Positions 1-6,746 of a stretch of DNA of 42,033 nt are shown one piece after another; the stretch's first letter is position 1; each line of letters starts with the position of its first letter. The DNA lies in IMG/VR virus record IMGVR_UViG_3300023083_000106, positions 1 to 42,033 of that record; one strand, written 5' to 3'. The notes under the pieces were generated by a model that saw only the letters and a program-made list of their open reading frames with translations, made no database searches and was not told the origin of the DNA. The stretch is from a virus. The position numbers were made by a program, and so were the translations under genes.

Positions 1-163
1 ATGGGAGGCAACCAAAACCGCGCCTATCCCCTTATAAGAATCAACAACTTACAACTGTATTTCGCTACAGCTTTTCCCCTCCCCGGCGTCCTGCCGAACG
101 AAGACCAACCCAAAAATGAGCAGCCCGTCACCCAGCCTTGCTGAATCCGTCTGATCTCGATTA

Positions 164-179
164 CTGTATATAGGTACAG
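164..179 (+). promoter_or_regulatory. LexA (SOS) box upstream of the leftmost gene
   Basis: The site CTGT-ATATAGGT-ACAG matches the gammaproteobacterial LexA consensus (CTGT-N8-ACAG) with both half sites intact. It ends 19 bases before the ATG of the gene at 199, so LexA bound here would block that gene's promoter. The reading of the site is direct; LexA control is inference. Confidence 0.85.
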
Positions 180-198
180 TATTATCCGAGCAGCTTTG

Positions 199-924
199 AT
201 GGACGACGACAAGAAAGCCCAGGCACTGGCCGAGTGGTACCGGTCTTACCGGGCTCCAGGCGGATGGCGAAACCCCAGCGCCCACTATCGATACCTGACC
301 AGGCTGGCCGACAACCTTTGGCGATCAGAAATCATTGACCCCATGGAGAGATTCGAAATGCAGGAGCTTGTCACCGGCGCGTTCTGCCACCACGTAGAAG
401 AGAGCCCGCCCGAGTGGCGAAACCCGGCCGCCGAGTACGATGTGTTCAACGAAACAGGCGCACAGGTGGGTAGCGTGAGTGGCAACAGATATTTCTTGCA
501 CGGACCAGGCGCGAAGCCGGGCCCGATGGAGTTCTTCGCCCAGATCCATGACGCGGAAGGCGACCGACCCGTCATCACCCGCACCTACGCGCCCTACGGG
601 GTTTTTCGGGACCGCTATATCTTCACCGAGACCGGGCAGAAATTGACCTTGGTCGAGACCGGCAAGATGGTTGATGGGGTGATGGTGTCCCGCCTGGACG
701 ATCCGGACGTTTACCGATCGATCATTGATGCCGCACTGCTCGCGCTCGAGGAAGGCAACATGGCCAGGTATGTCGCCCTGTGGGAGCGGGAGAACTTCTC
801 AGTGTTCCGCCAGTGCTCGAGATGCTGCGACCGATTCGAGCTGCGTGAGGACTGCTCCGCCTGCACTGGCGCCGGGTTTGTTGAAGACCCGGAGTGCCCG
901 AGCAGGCTCCCGCCGACACACTGA
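199..924 (+). CDS. SOS-controlled hypothetical protein with C-terminal Cys cluster
   Basis: About 241 residues, unrecognised. The C-terminal 40 residues hold a Cys-rich stretch (CSRCCDRF, then CSACTGAGF and a later Cys) that could bind zinc, resembling the CxxC spacing of DnaJ-like or rubredoxin-like knuckles. The N-terminal part is charged and has no membrane segment. A TTG sits directly before the ATG chosen here. The gene points away from the late operon, ends 4 bases before the converging endolysin gene, and lies behind a perfect LexA box. It is therefore probably expressed from the prophage during DNA damage independently of late transcription. This position, at the outer end of a prophage, is typical of lysogenic-conversion cargo. 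Function unknown. Confidence 0.75.
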   Translation: MDDDKKAQALAEWYRSYRAPGGWRNPSAHYRYLTRLADNLWRSEIIDPMERFEMQELVTGAFCHHVEESPPEWRNPAAEYDVFNETGAQVGSVSGNRYFLHGPGAKPGPMEFFAQIHDAEGDRPVITRTYAPYGVFRDRYIFTETGQKLTLVETGKMVDGVMVSRLDDPDVYRSIIDAALLALEEGNMARYVALWERENFSVFRQCSRCCDRFELREDCSACTGAGFVEDPECPSRLPPTH

Positions 925-928
925 CCGA

Positions 929-1354
929 TCAGGGCACATCCCTGAAAAAGACATGGTGCCCGAGCTTCAACGTCTGTTTTGCTTTCGCCGCCCAGGCTGG
1001 CGCCTTTGGCATGGTGGTGGCGTAGTAGTGAGTCGCCCCGCCAGTCGGGTCAGGATAGACGCCATCCATCACCGCGGTGGCCACCATAACCGCCTTCGCC
1101 ATCTCGGCAACCGGGATCGGCTTCGCGCCACTCAAGAACGGAAAATTCGGGTCGTTCTTATTCCAGCAGCTGAACTGGTATGGCTTCAAGCACACACCGG
1201 CGTAACCCTCCCCCCACCATGATCTCGCTTTGCCGTCGTTCACGCGGTTACGGATGGCCCAGGCAACGGCCAACATCCCGGCCAGGGTCTCGCCCCGCGC
1301 CTCGCCCCATAGCGTTCGCGCTAGTACGTCGCGATCTTTTTCGGTTTCGGTCAT
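929..1354 (-). CDS. SleB-type cell wall hydrolase (endolysin)
   Basis: A 141-residue protein of the Hydrolase_2/SleB family, which cleaves peptidoglycan and serves as endolysin in many Pseudomonas phages. The LWGEARGE motif near the N-terminus carries the expected catalytic Glu, followed by AWAIRNRV and a Trp/Tyr-rich core (QFSCWN, GGATHYY). There is no signal peptide, so release would depend on the holin encoded far upstream at 23654. The ATG at 1354 is preceded by TGGAGAAAAGC; the reading frame is open further upstream but has no better site. It is the last gene of the leftward late operon and lies directly behind a terminator hairpin, an arrangement that recurs in this genome. Confidence 0.88.
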   Translation of the reverse strand: MTETEKDRDVLARTLWGEARGETLAGMLAVAWAIRNRVNDGKARSWWGEGYAGVCLKPYQFSCWNKNDPNFPFLSGAKPIPVAEMAKAVMVATAVMDGVYPDPTGGATHYYATTMPKAPAWAAKAKQTLKLGHHVFFRDVP

Positions 1355-1369
1355 GCTTTTCTCCAGACG

Positions 1370-1395
1370 AAAAAAAGCCCGCACATGGCGGGCTT
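1370..1395 (-). terminator. Intrinsic terminator before the endolysin
   Basis: AAGCCCGC (1375-1382) pairs with GCGGGCTT (1388-1395) around a 5-base loop. On the minus strand a run of T follows at 1376-1370. The next bases are the endolysin Shine-Dalgarno, so the hairpin separates the 97-residue gene upstream from the endolysin. Confidence 0.85.
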
Positions 1396-1412
1396 CGTTA
1401 AATAATTATGAG

Positions 1413-1706
1413 TTAGTGGTTATTTGCGTTCCTGAGGGCTTTGCTGATGGATGGCGCAGCAACCGCCTCCATTACCTCTCGAAGCTCTTGCCACGGGTAG
1501 CGACCTATCCCAGTGGCGGTACAGCCCTTTACATGCTTGAACGGCTGACTGGCATCATCAACCGTTTGGATGCTCAGGCATTGGCAACAAAGCACGAAGC
1601 TCCCACACAGGGACCATCGGCCTGTCCACCCAATGAGCCTGGCGCTGAGCACGTCGCTTTTACTGAGGTTTTGGCAGTAGCTATTTACATCAAATGTTTG
1701 AGTCAT
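1413..1706 (-). CDS. Hypothetical 97-residue protein, moron-like position
   Basis: Unrecognised small soluble protein with several Cys (CGSFVLCCQCLS). The start ATG at 1706 is chosen because AAGGAG lies 7 bases upstream; a GTG one codon earlier would be too close. The gene is bracketed by leftward terminators, one inside the end of the DUF1353 gene (1869-1887) and one just after its own stop (1375-1395). It therefore looks like an individually insulated unit placed in the late operon. I saw no convincing promoter in 1707-1848, so it may depend on antiterminated late transcription. Confidence 0.6.
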   Translation of the reverse strand: MTQTFDVNSYCQNLSKSDVLSARLIGWTGRWSLCGSFVLCCQCLSIQTVDDASQPFKHVKGCTATGIGRYPWQELREVMEAVAAPSISKALRNANNH

Positions 1707-1848
1707 CACACATCTCCTTATGTGCTGGCGAGGAACATCCCAATTCCTGCCTAAAACATCTATAGCTCATTCGTTCGGGCACGTTTGGATCAATTCGCTA
1801 TTCAAAAGAATACGGTTCCTCTGAATGGTCATAAGCGTGGCTTACCGC

Positions 1849-2358
1849 TCAATCCCCAGGCGAAGAAAACCCCGAACTTGTCGGGGTCTTGGTGTAGCTC
1901 CTGTGGCCTCCCAGTCGGACGCCGATCCAGAATATGAGCGAGCGCCATCGGGCCGTGCCGTCGCCAGTGGTCAGCGCCCGGTAATAGATGGCATCGCAGT
2001 CGCGGCGGCTGAACTGGCCGGTTGTGTAGATCAGGTCGTGCAGGATAGAGGCGCGCATGCCGTAGCCGACCAGCAAGCCGTAGATGGCCAGCGCAATGAC
2101 GGCAATGACCACCAGTGCGGCGCGAATCCACGGATAAGAATCTACCAGCGCCCCGCCAGTTAGCGCGGTTAGCGCGCACCACCGGCAGATCTCCCGCAGA
2201 ATGCGGATTGATGCCAAGTCACTGACGAAACCTTCAGGAATGGCAATTAGGCCGTGCACCGGGTCATTGAACGCCATCGACTGCCGCATCTCCACTTCCC
2301 AGCGGCTGATGTATCGGATGTCGGGCTTTACGTCGAACTTGCCGACGGGTGATGTCAT
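1849..2358 (-). CDS. DUF1353 family phage protein
   Basis: A 169-residue protein with DUF1353 features: an N-terminal beta-rich part (ISRWEVEM, then GLIAIPEGFVSDLASI), a conserved SILHDLIY motif, and the following DAIYYRAL. A hydrophobic segment around residues 78-100 (AALVVIAVIALAIYGLLVGY) suggests one or two membrane passes. DUF1353 genes commonly lie near lysis and tail genes of tailed phages; their role is not established. The ATG has TGGAGAAAA upstream, right behind a terminator. The last codons of the gene themselves encode the next terminator hairpin. Confidence 0.8.
   Translation of the reverse strand: MTSPVGKFDVKPDIRYISRWEVEMRQSMAFNDPVHGLIAIPEGFVSDLASIRILREICRWCALTALTGGALVDSYPWIRAALVVIAVIALAIYGLLVGYGMRASILHDLIYTTGQFSRRDCDAIYYRALTTGDGTARWRSLIFWIGVRLGGHRSYTKTPTSSGFSSPGD
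1865..1887 (-). terminator. Terminator embedded in the DUF1353 3' coding end
   Basis: ACCCCGA (1869-1875) pairs with TCGGGGT (1881-1887), loop of 5. On the minus strand the stem is followed by TTTTCTTCG. The hairpin is inside the last 15 codons, so translation and termination overlap. Confidence 0.65.
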
Positions 2359-2374
2359 GCGTTTTCTCCAAGCG

Positions 2375-2400
2375 AAAAAAAGCCCGCTAAACGGCGGGCT
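2375..2400 (-). terminator. Intrinsic terminator before DUF1353
   Basis: AGCCCGC (2381-2387) pairs with GCGGGCT (2394-2400), loop of 6, followed on the minus strand by seven T (2381-2375). The Shine-Dalgarno of the DUF1353 gene starts about 8 bases later. The unit is nearly identical to those at 1370 and 12597. Confidence 0.85.
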
Positions 2401-2463
2401 GGGATGGGTCGACCTTTAATCAAGTCTTTAAATTAAGCAGAAGACCATTCCAATTCAACTTAC

Positions 2464-3414
2464 TCAAGTCAATATAGAAAACTCTAAGGCTGCTCCAATT
2501 TTCGCATCAACGCCGGTCATAATAATTTCAATACTATTCTCCGAAACGGTGATATTCGCTGGATTGTATCCACTACGTTCAAGAGCCATCACAAAACTAT
2601 TACTCAATACATTGAACCCAATGAACGGATCAAATGAATTATTGACATCAGTCAGCACAAGCTTAGAAGGGTCGACATACATAGTAGTAAATGGGACCGT
2701 GGTTGAAATTTTAAAGGAGTTATGACCTAAATCAAGTGTAAAACCATCAATTCCAGCCTCTACCGAATCATCTACAACTGAAGTAGCAGTCCATTGAACC
2801 GCGTCATTGACATAAAATAAAAACTTCAAACTTTTTCCATAAAAATCAAGCGGGACTTTAGGGGGCACTACTGGAATGACTGGCGGTACAACAAGAGCAA
2901 CTACTGCAGGTGGATTATCTACGTACTCACTCACTAGCTTGGCGAGGCTCACCGATGCCGGATCACTCGTTACATTGGCCAGCAATATTTTCGCGTATGA
3001 AACATTATTGCCAGACTTGGAAGCGGCAAAGGTAAGGCCAAAGTCGACTTTGTTCTTCATCAGTTGCGCGTCAGTGCCGGTCCCGCCCGTCACTGAGCCG
3101 ATGAACTGCTCGACCATTTCCGCGCGACTGCCAACTTCGCCAAGACGCCCGGCCCAAAAAGCGGCACCGCCAGCGTCAGCAGTACGGTTCAATATGTTCT
3201 GGTAAAGGTTGGTGATGAATGCTGAGCTAGATACGCCAAAGCCATACTGGGCGACACCTTCATCGCTACTGAGAAAGAACCCAATGGTGTCCCGGAGCGG
3301 CAGACCGCCCGCGAGCTTTCCGGACCAATAATCGAGGCCGCTCTTGTCCGGTGCCCTCCCCAAGATGGAAACGTAGAGGGATGTAGCAAGGGCGCGCGAT
3401 TCTTGGTCCGTCAT
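2464..3414 (-). CDS. DUF4214-repeat tail-associated protein
   Basis: 316 residues from the chosen start. Residues about 5-50 (SLYVSILGRAPDKSGLDYW) and 65-110 (NLYQNILNRTADAGGAAFW) are two DUF4214 repeats, a helical module found in surface and S-layer-type proteins. A Pro/Val-rich linker (about 175-195) leads to a beta-rich C-terminal domain of about 130 residues that I do not recognise. A related DUF4214 module occurs in the tape measure protein. The start is uncertain: the ATG at 3414 fits the domain boundary but has a weak ribosome site; a TTG at 3471 with GAGG upstream would add 19 residues. The gene is more AT-rich than its neighbours, particularly the 3' half. Probably an adhesin or tail decoration; inference. 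Confidence 0.7.
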   Translation of the reverse strand: MTDQESRALATSLYVSILGRAPDKSGLDYWSGKLAGGLPLRDTIGFFLSSDEGVAQYGFGVSSSAFITNLYQNILNRTADAGGAAFWAGRLGEVGSRAEMVEQFIGSVTGGTGTDAQLMKNKVDFGLTFAASKSGNNVSYAKILLANVTSDPASVSLAKLVSEYVDNPPAVVALVVPPVIPVVPPKVPLDFYGKSLKFLFYVNDAVQWTATSVVDDSVEAGIDGFTLDLGHNSFKISTTVPFTTMYVDPSKLVLTDVNNSFDPFIGFNVLSNSFVMALERSGYNPANITVSENSIEIIMTGVDAKIGAALEFSILT

Positions 3415-3510
3415 GGCGGTCTCGGTGGGTAATATCCTATGATCGGGCATGATGCCATCATCAGTACCCAATAGACACCCTCACCGCCAAAAGGCTGAGT
3501 GCAGGGTGTT

Positions 3511-4104
3511 TTACGTCGGCAACTCCAGCACCGGCAGCTCCAGCAGGAACTCGTCAACAGTGGGCTGCTCACGCTCACCGGCCAGCACCAGGGCGAGCTG
3601 CTCATAGGCGTAGGCCCAGACCTTCGAGCGCCAGGCGCGGAACGCCTTGCCGTCATTCTGAAACTTAGGCACCGCTGGCTCTTCGGCATAGCTCACTGCG
3701 TTTTCGATGCTGTCGTATTTTGCAGCGATTGCCGCGCCATTGAGCTTGCCCTGCACTGCCCGCTCGAAATCGGCCATCACCGCAGCCTGAGCCGCTGCAA
3801 CCTGCTCAGCCACCAACGCATCCCGCGCCGCCTTCTCTGCCGCAGTCATCGCTACCTGTTTGCGCGAGACCTTCACGACCTTGCGCTCAACATCCAGCGT
3901 CAGGACTTCACCGCCCCACTTCTTGTTGGTGCCCAGTTCGCCGGATACATCCTCTTCGGGCCACCATGCGGCGTCGAGCAGGCCGAAGGTTGGATCGGTC
4001 CATGAGAGGTCGAGCAGTGAGGCGCGGGCTTCGGGTGTGTCCTTCTGATCGAGGAAGTCAGGGATCGCCTCGCGTGTTGCGGTGCTGTTTTGGACTTTGA
4101 TCAT
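3511..4104 (-). CDS. Hypothetical tail fibre-region protein
   Basis: 197 residues. The start at 4104 has a very strong GAGGAGGAA site placed over the stop codon of the preceding gene. The middle (about 85-140) is an Ala/Glu-rich helix likely to form a coiled coil (AAEKAARDALVAEQVAAAQ). The flanks are more globular, with an N-terminal ATREAIPDFL segment. Position right after the glycine-rich tail-tip gene suggests a fibre assembly or fibre-attached role, as for other tail fibre assembly proteins. No specific family recognised. Confidence 0.65.
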   Translation of the reverse strand: MIKVQNSTATREAIPDFLDQKDTPEARASLLDLSWTDPTFGLLDAAWWPEEDVSGELGTNKKWGGEVLTLDVERKVVKVSRKQVAMTAAEKAARDALVAEQVAAAQAAVMADFERAVQGKLNGAAIAAKYDSIENAVSYAEEPAVPKFQNDGKAFRAWRSKVWAYAYEQLALVLAGEREQPTVDEFLLELPVLELPT

Positions 4105-4115
4105 TATCTTCCTCC

Positions 4116-4916
4116 TCAGAACCACACTTCGATGCGAACGCCGCCGAAACCGCCATAGGATCGCTGGACTGTACTACCGCCAGCTCCGCCACCCCAATTT
4201 CCGCCCCGCCCTCCGTAACCAGAAGCGCCCGGCGTGCCCCATGGGGCATTCCACCTTTGTCCGTAAGCGCTTGCTGCATAATCGCCACCGGGGCCACGAA
4301 CACCACCGCCGCCGCCTCCCCCGCTGTTATTGTTACCTGCCCCCCCGCCGCCGCCGTCGCCAATGTACACGGCTCCGGTTCCACCGCCGTTAGAACCACC
4401 GTCACCGCCGTTACCGGTTGTTCCTGCCGCCCCGCCGCCACCACCCAAGCCGGTTCCACCCGCCCAATTATCAACACCGCCGCTGCCAACCCCGCCGAAG
4501 CCACCGCCGCTCTGGCCGCCACACACTCCACTAGTAGCCCGCAAAGATATGCCGTCAAACGTAGCAGTGCTAGGCGAGGCAATCTGCCCGCCAATTCCTG
4601 ATTGGGGAACTATGGGCGTGGATGCGGAGTATGTGACGACACTACTACCCTTTACTTTCAAAATTGCCGAGCGAGAAAGCCCACCACCACCGCCGCCGCC
4701 AAAACCGTTAGGACTCGTATCAATTGATCCTCCCGACCCGACAGCGGTGACCCTGTAAAACTTCGCTTTTATCGGTATTTGAAACGTACCGGATACACCA
4801 TCAATGAAGTCGTAAATGACCGGCTCTTTCAGCAAAGAGATATATTCGCCGCTACCGTCCGTGGCTAAGCCCAACGGGTTACCCAGTGAATTACCCAGCG
4901 GATTACCGAGGCTCAT
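4116..4916 (-). CDS. Glycine-rich tail tip/fibre protein
   Basis: 266 residues. The N-terminus has a short repeat (GNPLGNSLGNPLG). Residues about 30-75 form a beta-rich part ending in a seven-Gly run. The C-terminal 130 residues consist largely of Gly runs (GGGGG blocks separated by Asn/Ser/Ala). This glycine-rich domain is known from phage receptor-binding tips, where the runs form polyglycine-II-type bundles. The protein ends in the conserved-looking GGVRIEVWF. It starts with an ATGA overlap on the preceding gene and has AGAGGTGA upstream. The GC-rich tandem appearance of 4130-4500 is explained by these Gly codons. Confidence 0.75.
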   Translation of the reverse strand: MSLGNPLGNSLGNPLGLATDGSGEYISLLKEPVIYDFIDGVSGTFQIPIKAKFYRVTAVGSGGSIDTSPNGFGGGGGGGLSRSAILKVKGSSVVTYSASTPIVPQSGIGGQIASPSTATFDGISLRATSGVCGGQSGGGFGGVGSGGVDNWAGGTGLGGGGGAAGTTGNGGDGGSNGGGTGAVYIGDGGGGGAGNNNSGGGGGGGVRGPGGDYAASAYGQRWNAPWGTPGASGYGGRGGNWGGGAGGSTVQRSYGGFGGVRIEVWF

Positions 4917-5341
4917 AGCTCATTCACCTCTGTATAAAACGTAATGCCGGCGGCAAGCGCGACCTGTGAGCCGACATAGAGCATGTCGCCCGCCTCCAGT
5001 CGCATAGGGTTGGATGGCGAGATGTTTCCGAAAACCGTTTCGGGGATGGCTACAGTGTTCGAGAGCGTGAAAGCTGCCATCAGCTCAGAGTCGATCAGGC
5101 GATATACTGCGGTTGCAGGCGCAACAAAGGCCTTGACGATGAACAGCACCAGTGAAGATGCCGTAACAGTGCCTCGCGGGATCGCTGTCAGCTTCGACAC
5201 CAGAGAGCCATTGATGCCAGCCGTGAAAAGCAGTTGAGCACCAGTCGGCGCATCGGTGCCGATCCCCGCGAGCGCAGCAGTTACTACCGCGGTGCTGGTT
5301 TTGTATTTCTGGGCGAAAATTGGTTCGTGGTTAACGGCCAT
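4913..5341 (-). CDS. Hypothetical structural (tail) protein
   Basis: 142 residues with alternating beta-strand character and no membrane segment. The segment SPSNPMRLEAGDMLYVGSQVALAAG near the C-terminus resembles the small capsid/tail decoration-like proteins common near tail fibres. The start ATG at 5341 has TAAGGA 8 bases upstream, overlapping the previous stop. The stop overlaps the glycine-rich gene (ATGA), so the two are translationally coupled. Function is inferred from position only. Confidence 0.65.
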   Translation of the reverse strand: MAVNHEPIFAQKYKTSTAVVTAALAGIGTDAPTGAQLLFTAGINGSLVSKLTAIPRGTVTASSLVLFIVKAFVAPATAVYRLIDSELMAAFTLSNTVAIPETVFGNISPSNPMRLEAGDMLYVGSQVALAAGITFYTEVNEL

Positions 5342-5352
5342 GTTTCAAATCC

Positions 5353-5796
5353 TTACATTGATAGAACGGCAGCCCAGCGCTTTGGCGCAAGGTTTACGAA
5401 AGAAACGGTTTGCTCGTCGTCATTCACCACGAGCGCGTGGCCTGCGTGACCAACCATTGCTGGCAAACCGGCAGCCGCACCAGCAGCGGCAGCTGCTGCC
5501 TGGGCATTGGCAGCAGCAGTCTGCGCAGCCAGGACCTGCTCACTTACGTTGGTGTCCACTGCCTCTGCGCGGTCTGCAGCTGCTGCGGCGTCGGTCGCTG
5601 ATTGGGCGGCGGCGTTTTTGTATTCGAGGGCCAGATCTATCTGGACGCCAATCCAGACTGTGACCACGTTGACCTGAGTCGTCCAAGGGCCAATCTTTGC
5701 CGCCCAGGCATCTGCAATGATTGGGTAAGTTGTCGACGACATCCCGCGATTGGGCGCGGTCGGCAACTGCTCAACAACTGGAACAGTGGTAACCAT
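5353..5796 (-). CDS. Tail fibre-like protein with Ala-rich coiled coil
   Basis: 147 residues. The N-terminus (PTAPNRGMSSTTYPIIADAWAAKI) is of the type seen at the base of phage fibres. Residues about 55-110 are an Ala-rich heptad-like stretch (KNAAAQSATDAAAAADRAEA, then AAANAQAAAAAAG) that likely trimerises. The last 35 residues carry a GHAGHALVVND motif. TAATG overlap with the preceding gene. The size is short for a receptor-binding fibre, so it may be a fibre stalk or adaptor that works with the two genes that follow. Confidence 0.65.
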   Translation of the reverse strand: MVTTVPVVEQLPTAPNRGMSSTTYPIIADAWAAKIGPWTTQVNVVTVWIGVQIDLALEYKNAAAQSATDAAAAADRAEAVDTNVSEQVLAAQTAAANAQAAAAAAGAAAGLPAMVGHAGHALVVNDDEQTVSFVNLAPKRWAAVLSM

Positions 5797-6746
5797 TAAA
5801 TAAGACTCCCAACATCAAGTGCGCATTCGGAAACAGCGGGGTTACTGAGAACTATTTGAAGGTCCCGATATCGGCCAAAGATGATTGTTTCTTGCCTGGC
5901 TGGATCGCCGATAAACACCGCGCCCTTTGCACGGAGAGTGCTCAGGAAGGTCTTTTGATAAAAAACATCTTCGGTATCTATCCGGACATCGAACTGCACC
6001 CTGTCCCTGAAACCGCGCTCGATCATGCTTTCATTGCCGAAGTCATCGACATCTCGGGTGGAGAAGTCGGTGATTCCCGTGGCAGTACCAAAGATCGATT
6101 CTCCTACCGGATTGAGCGGGCCGATTGAAGCCATCGAGCAGCTGGCCACACCGCCAACCCCTGCCTCGATCACAATTCGAATGCTGGCGGTCCCATAGGC
6201 AGGAAGGTCGAGTAGCGCAATCGTGGTCTTGCGCTTCACCCGCTTGAACAGCCACTCCCACATGCCCTTTGCGGTTGGATCAACCAGGCTGATAACAGTT
6301 GATCTGACCTCGCCGTCTGTGGGGTCGGTGATGGTGATCGTGACCTGATAGCCCGTGAGTCCGAACAACGCGAGAGCGCTGACGACCTGCCCGGGCGTCA
6401 CGGTGAAATCGATCTTGTTCAGGTTGGTGGTGGTCGTGCCGATCTTGTAAACCCGCCGCTGCGCCCCCTTGTCCCCCACCAACTGCGCGGCGCCCTTGTC
6501 GAACATGCGCATGGCGTTGATAGCGCCGGTGTCGAGCCACTTGAGCGGGCTAAGCGCAGTAGCGATTTCCTCCCCTGGAATGGCGGTGTTGGCCGCCACC
6601 AGAGATTCCCAAACGTGCCGATTCTTGATGACCTTGGCGCCGAGGGCATAACTCCCAGCTACCCAGTCGGTAGCCCCAGGCTCTGTCAGCGGCACGTTCG
6701 TCACCAGCATCGCGGCCGTTATATCCACCTGATCAATAACGTCCAT
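5796..6746 (-). CDS. Tail tip protein with carbohydrate-binding-like N-terminal segment
   Basis: 316 residues, first gene after the tape measure and coupled to it by a TAATG overlap. Residues about 25-60 (DWVAGSYALGAKVIKNRHVW, then ESLVAANTAIPGE) resemble a type 5/12 carbohydrate-binding motif. The remainder is beta-rich, with a segment ending in FYQKTFLSTLRAKGAVFIGD. The position corresponds to the distal tail/tip proteins of siphophages. The usual lambda M-L-K-I-J set is absent, so this phage builds its tip from a different protein set. Exact role unknown. Confidence 0.65.
   Translation of the reverse strand: MDVIDQVDITAAMLVTNVPLTEPGATDWVAGSYALGAKVIKNRHVWESLVAANTAIPGEEIATALSPLKWLDTGAINAMRMFDKGAAQLVGDKGAQRRVYKIGTTTTNLNKIDFTVTPGQVVSALALFGLTGYQVTITITDPTDGEVRSTVISLVDPTAKGMWEWLFKRVKRKTTIALLDLPAYGTASIRIVIEAGVGGVASCSMASIGPLNPVGESIFGTATGITDFSTRDVDDFGNESMIERGFRDRVQFDVRIDTEDVFYQKTFLSTLRAKGAVFIGDPARQETIIFGRYRDLQIVLSNPAVSECALDVGSLI

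Noticed and set aside
1-195. Possible left attachment site
   Set aside because: No tRNA end or recognisable integration target is visible, and the matching right copy would lie outside the window, so att cannot be assigned.
4130-4500. Apparent GC-rich tandem repeat
   Set aside because: Explained by polyglycine codons of the tail tip protein; unit length is irregular.
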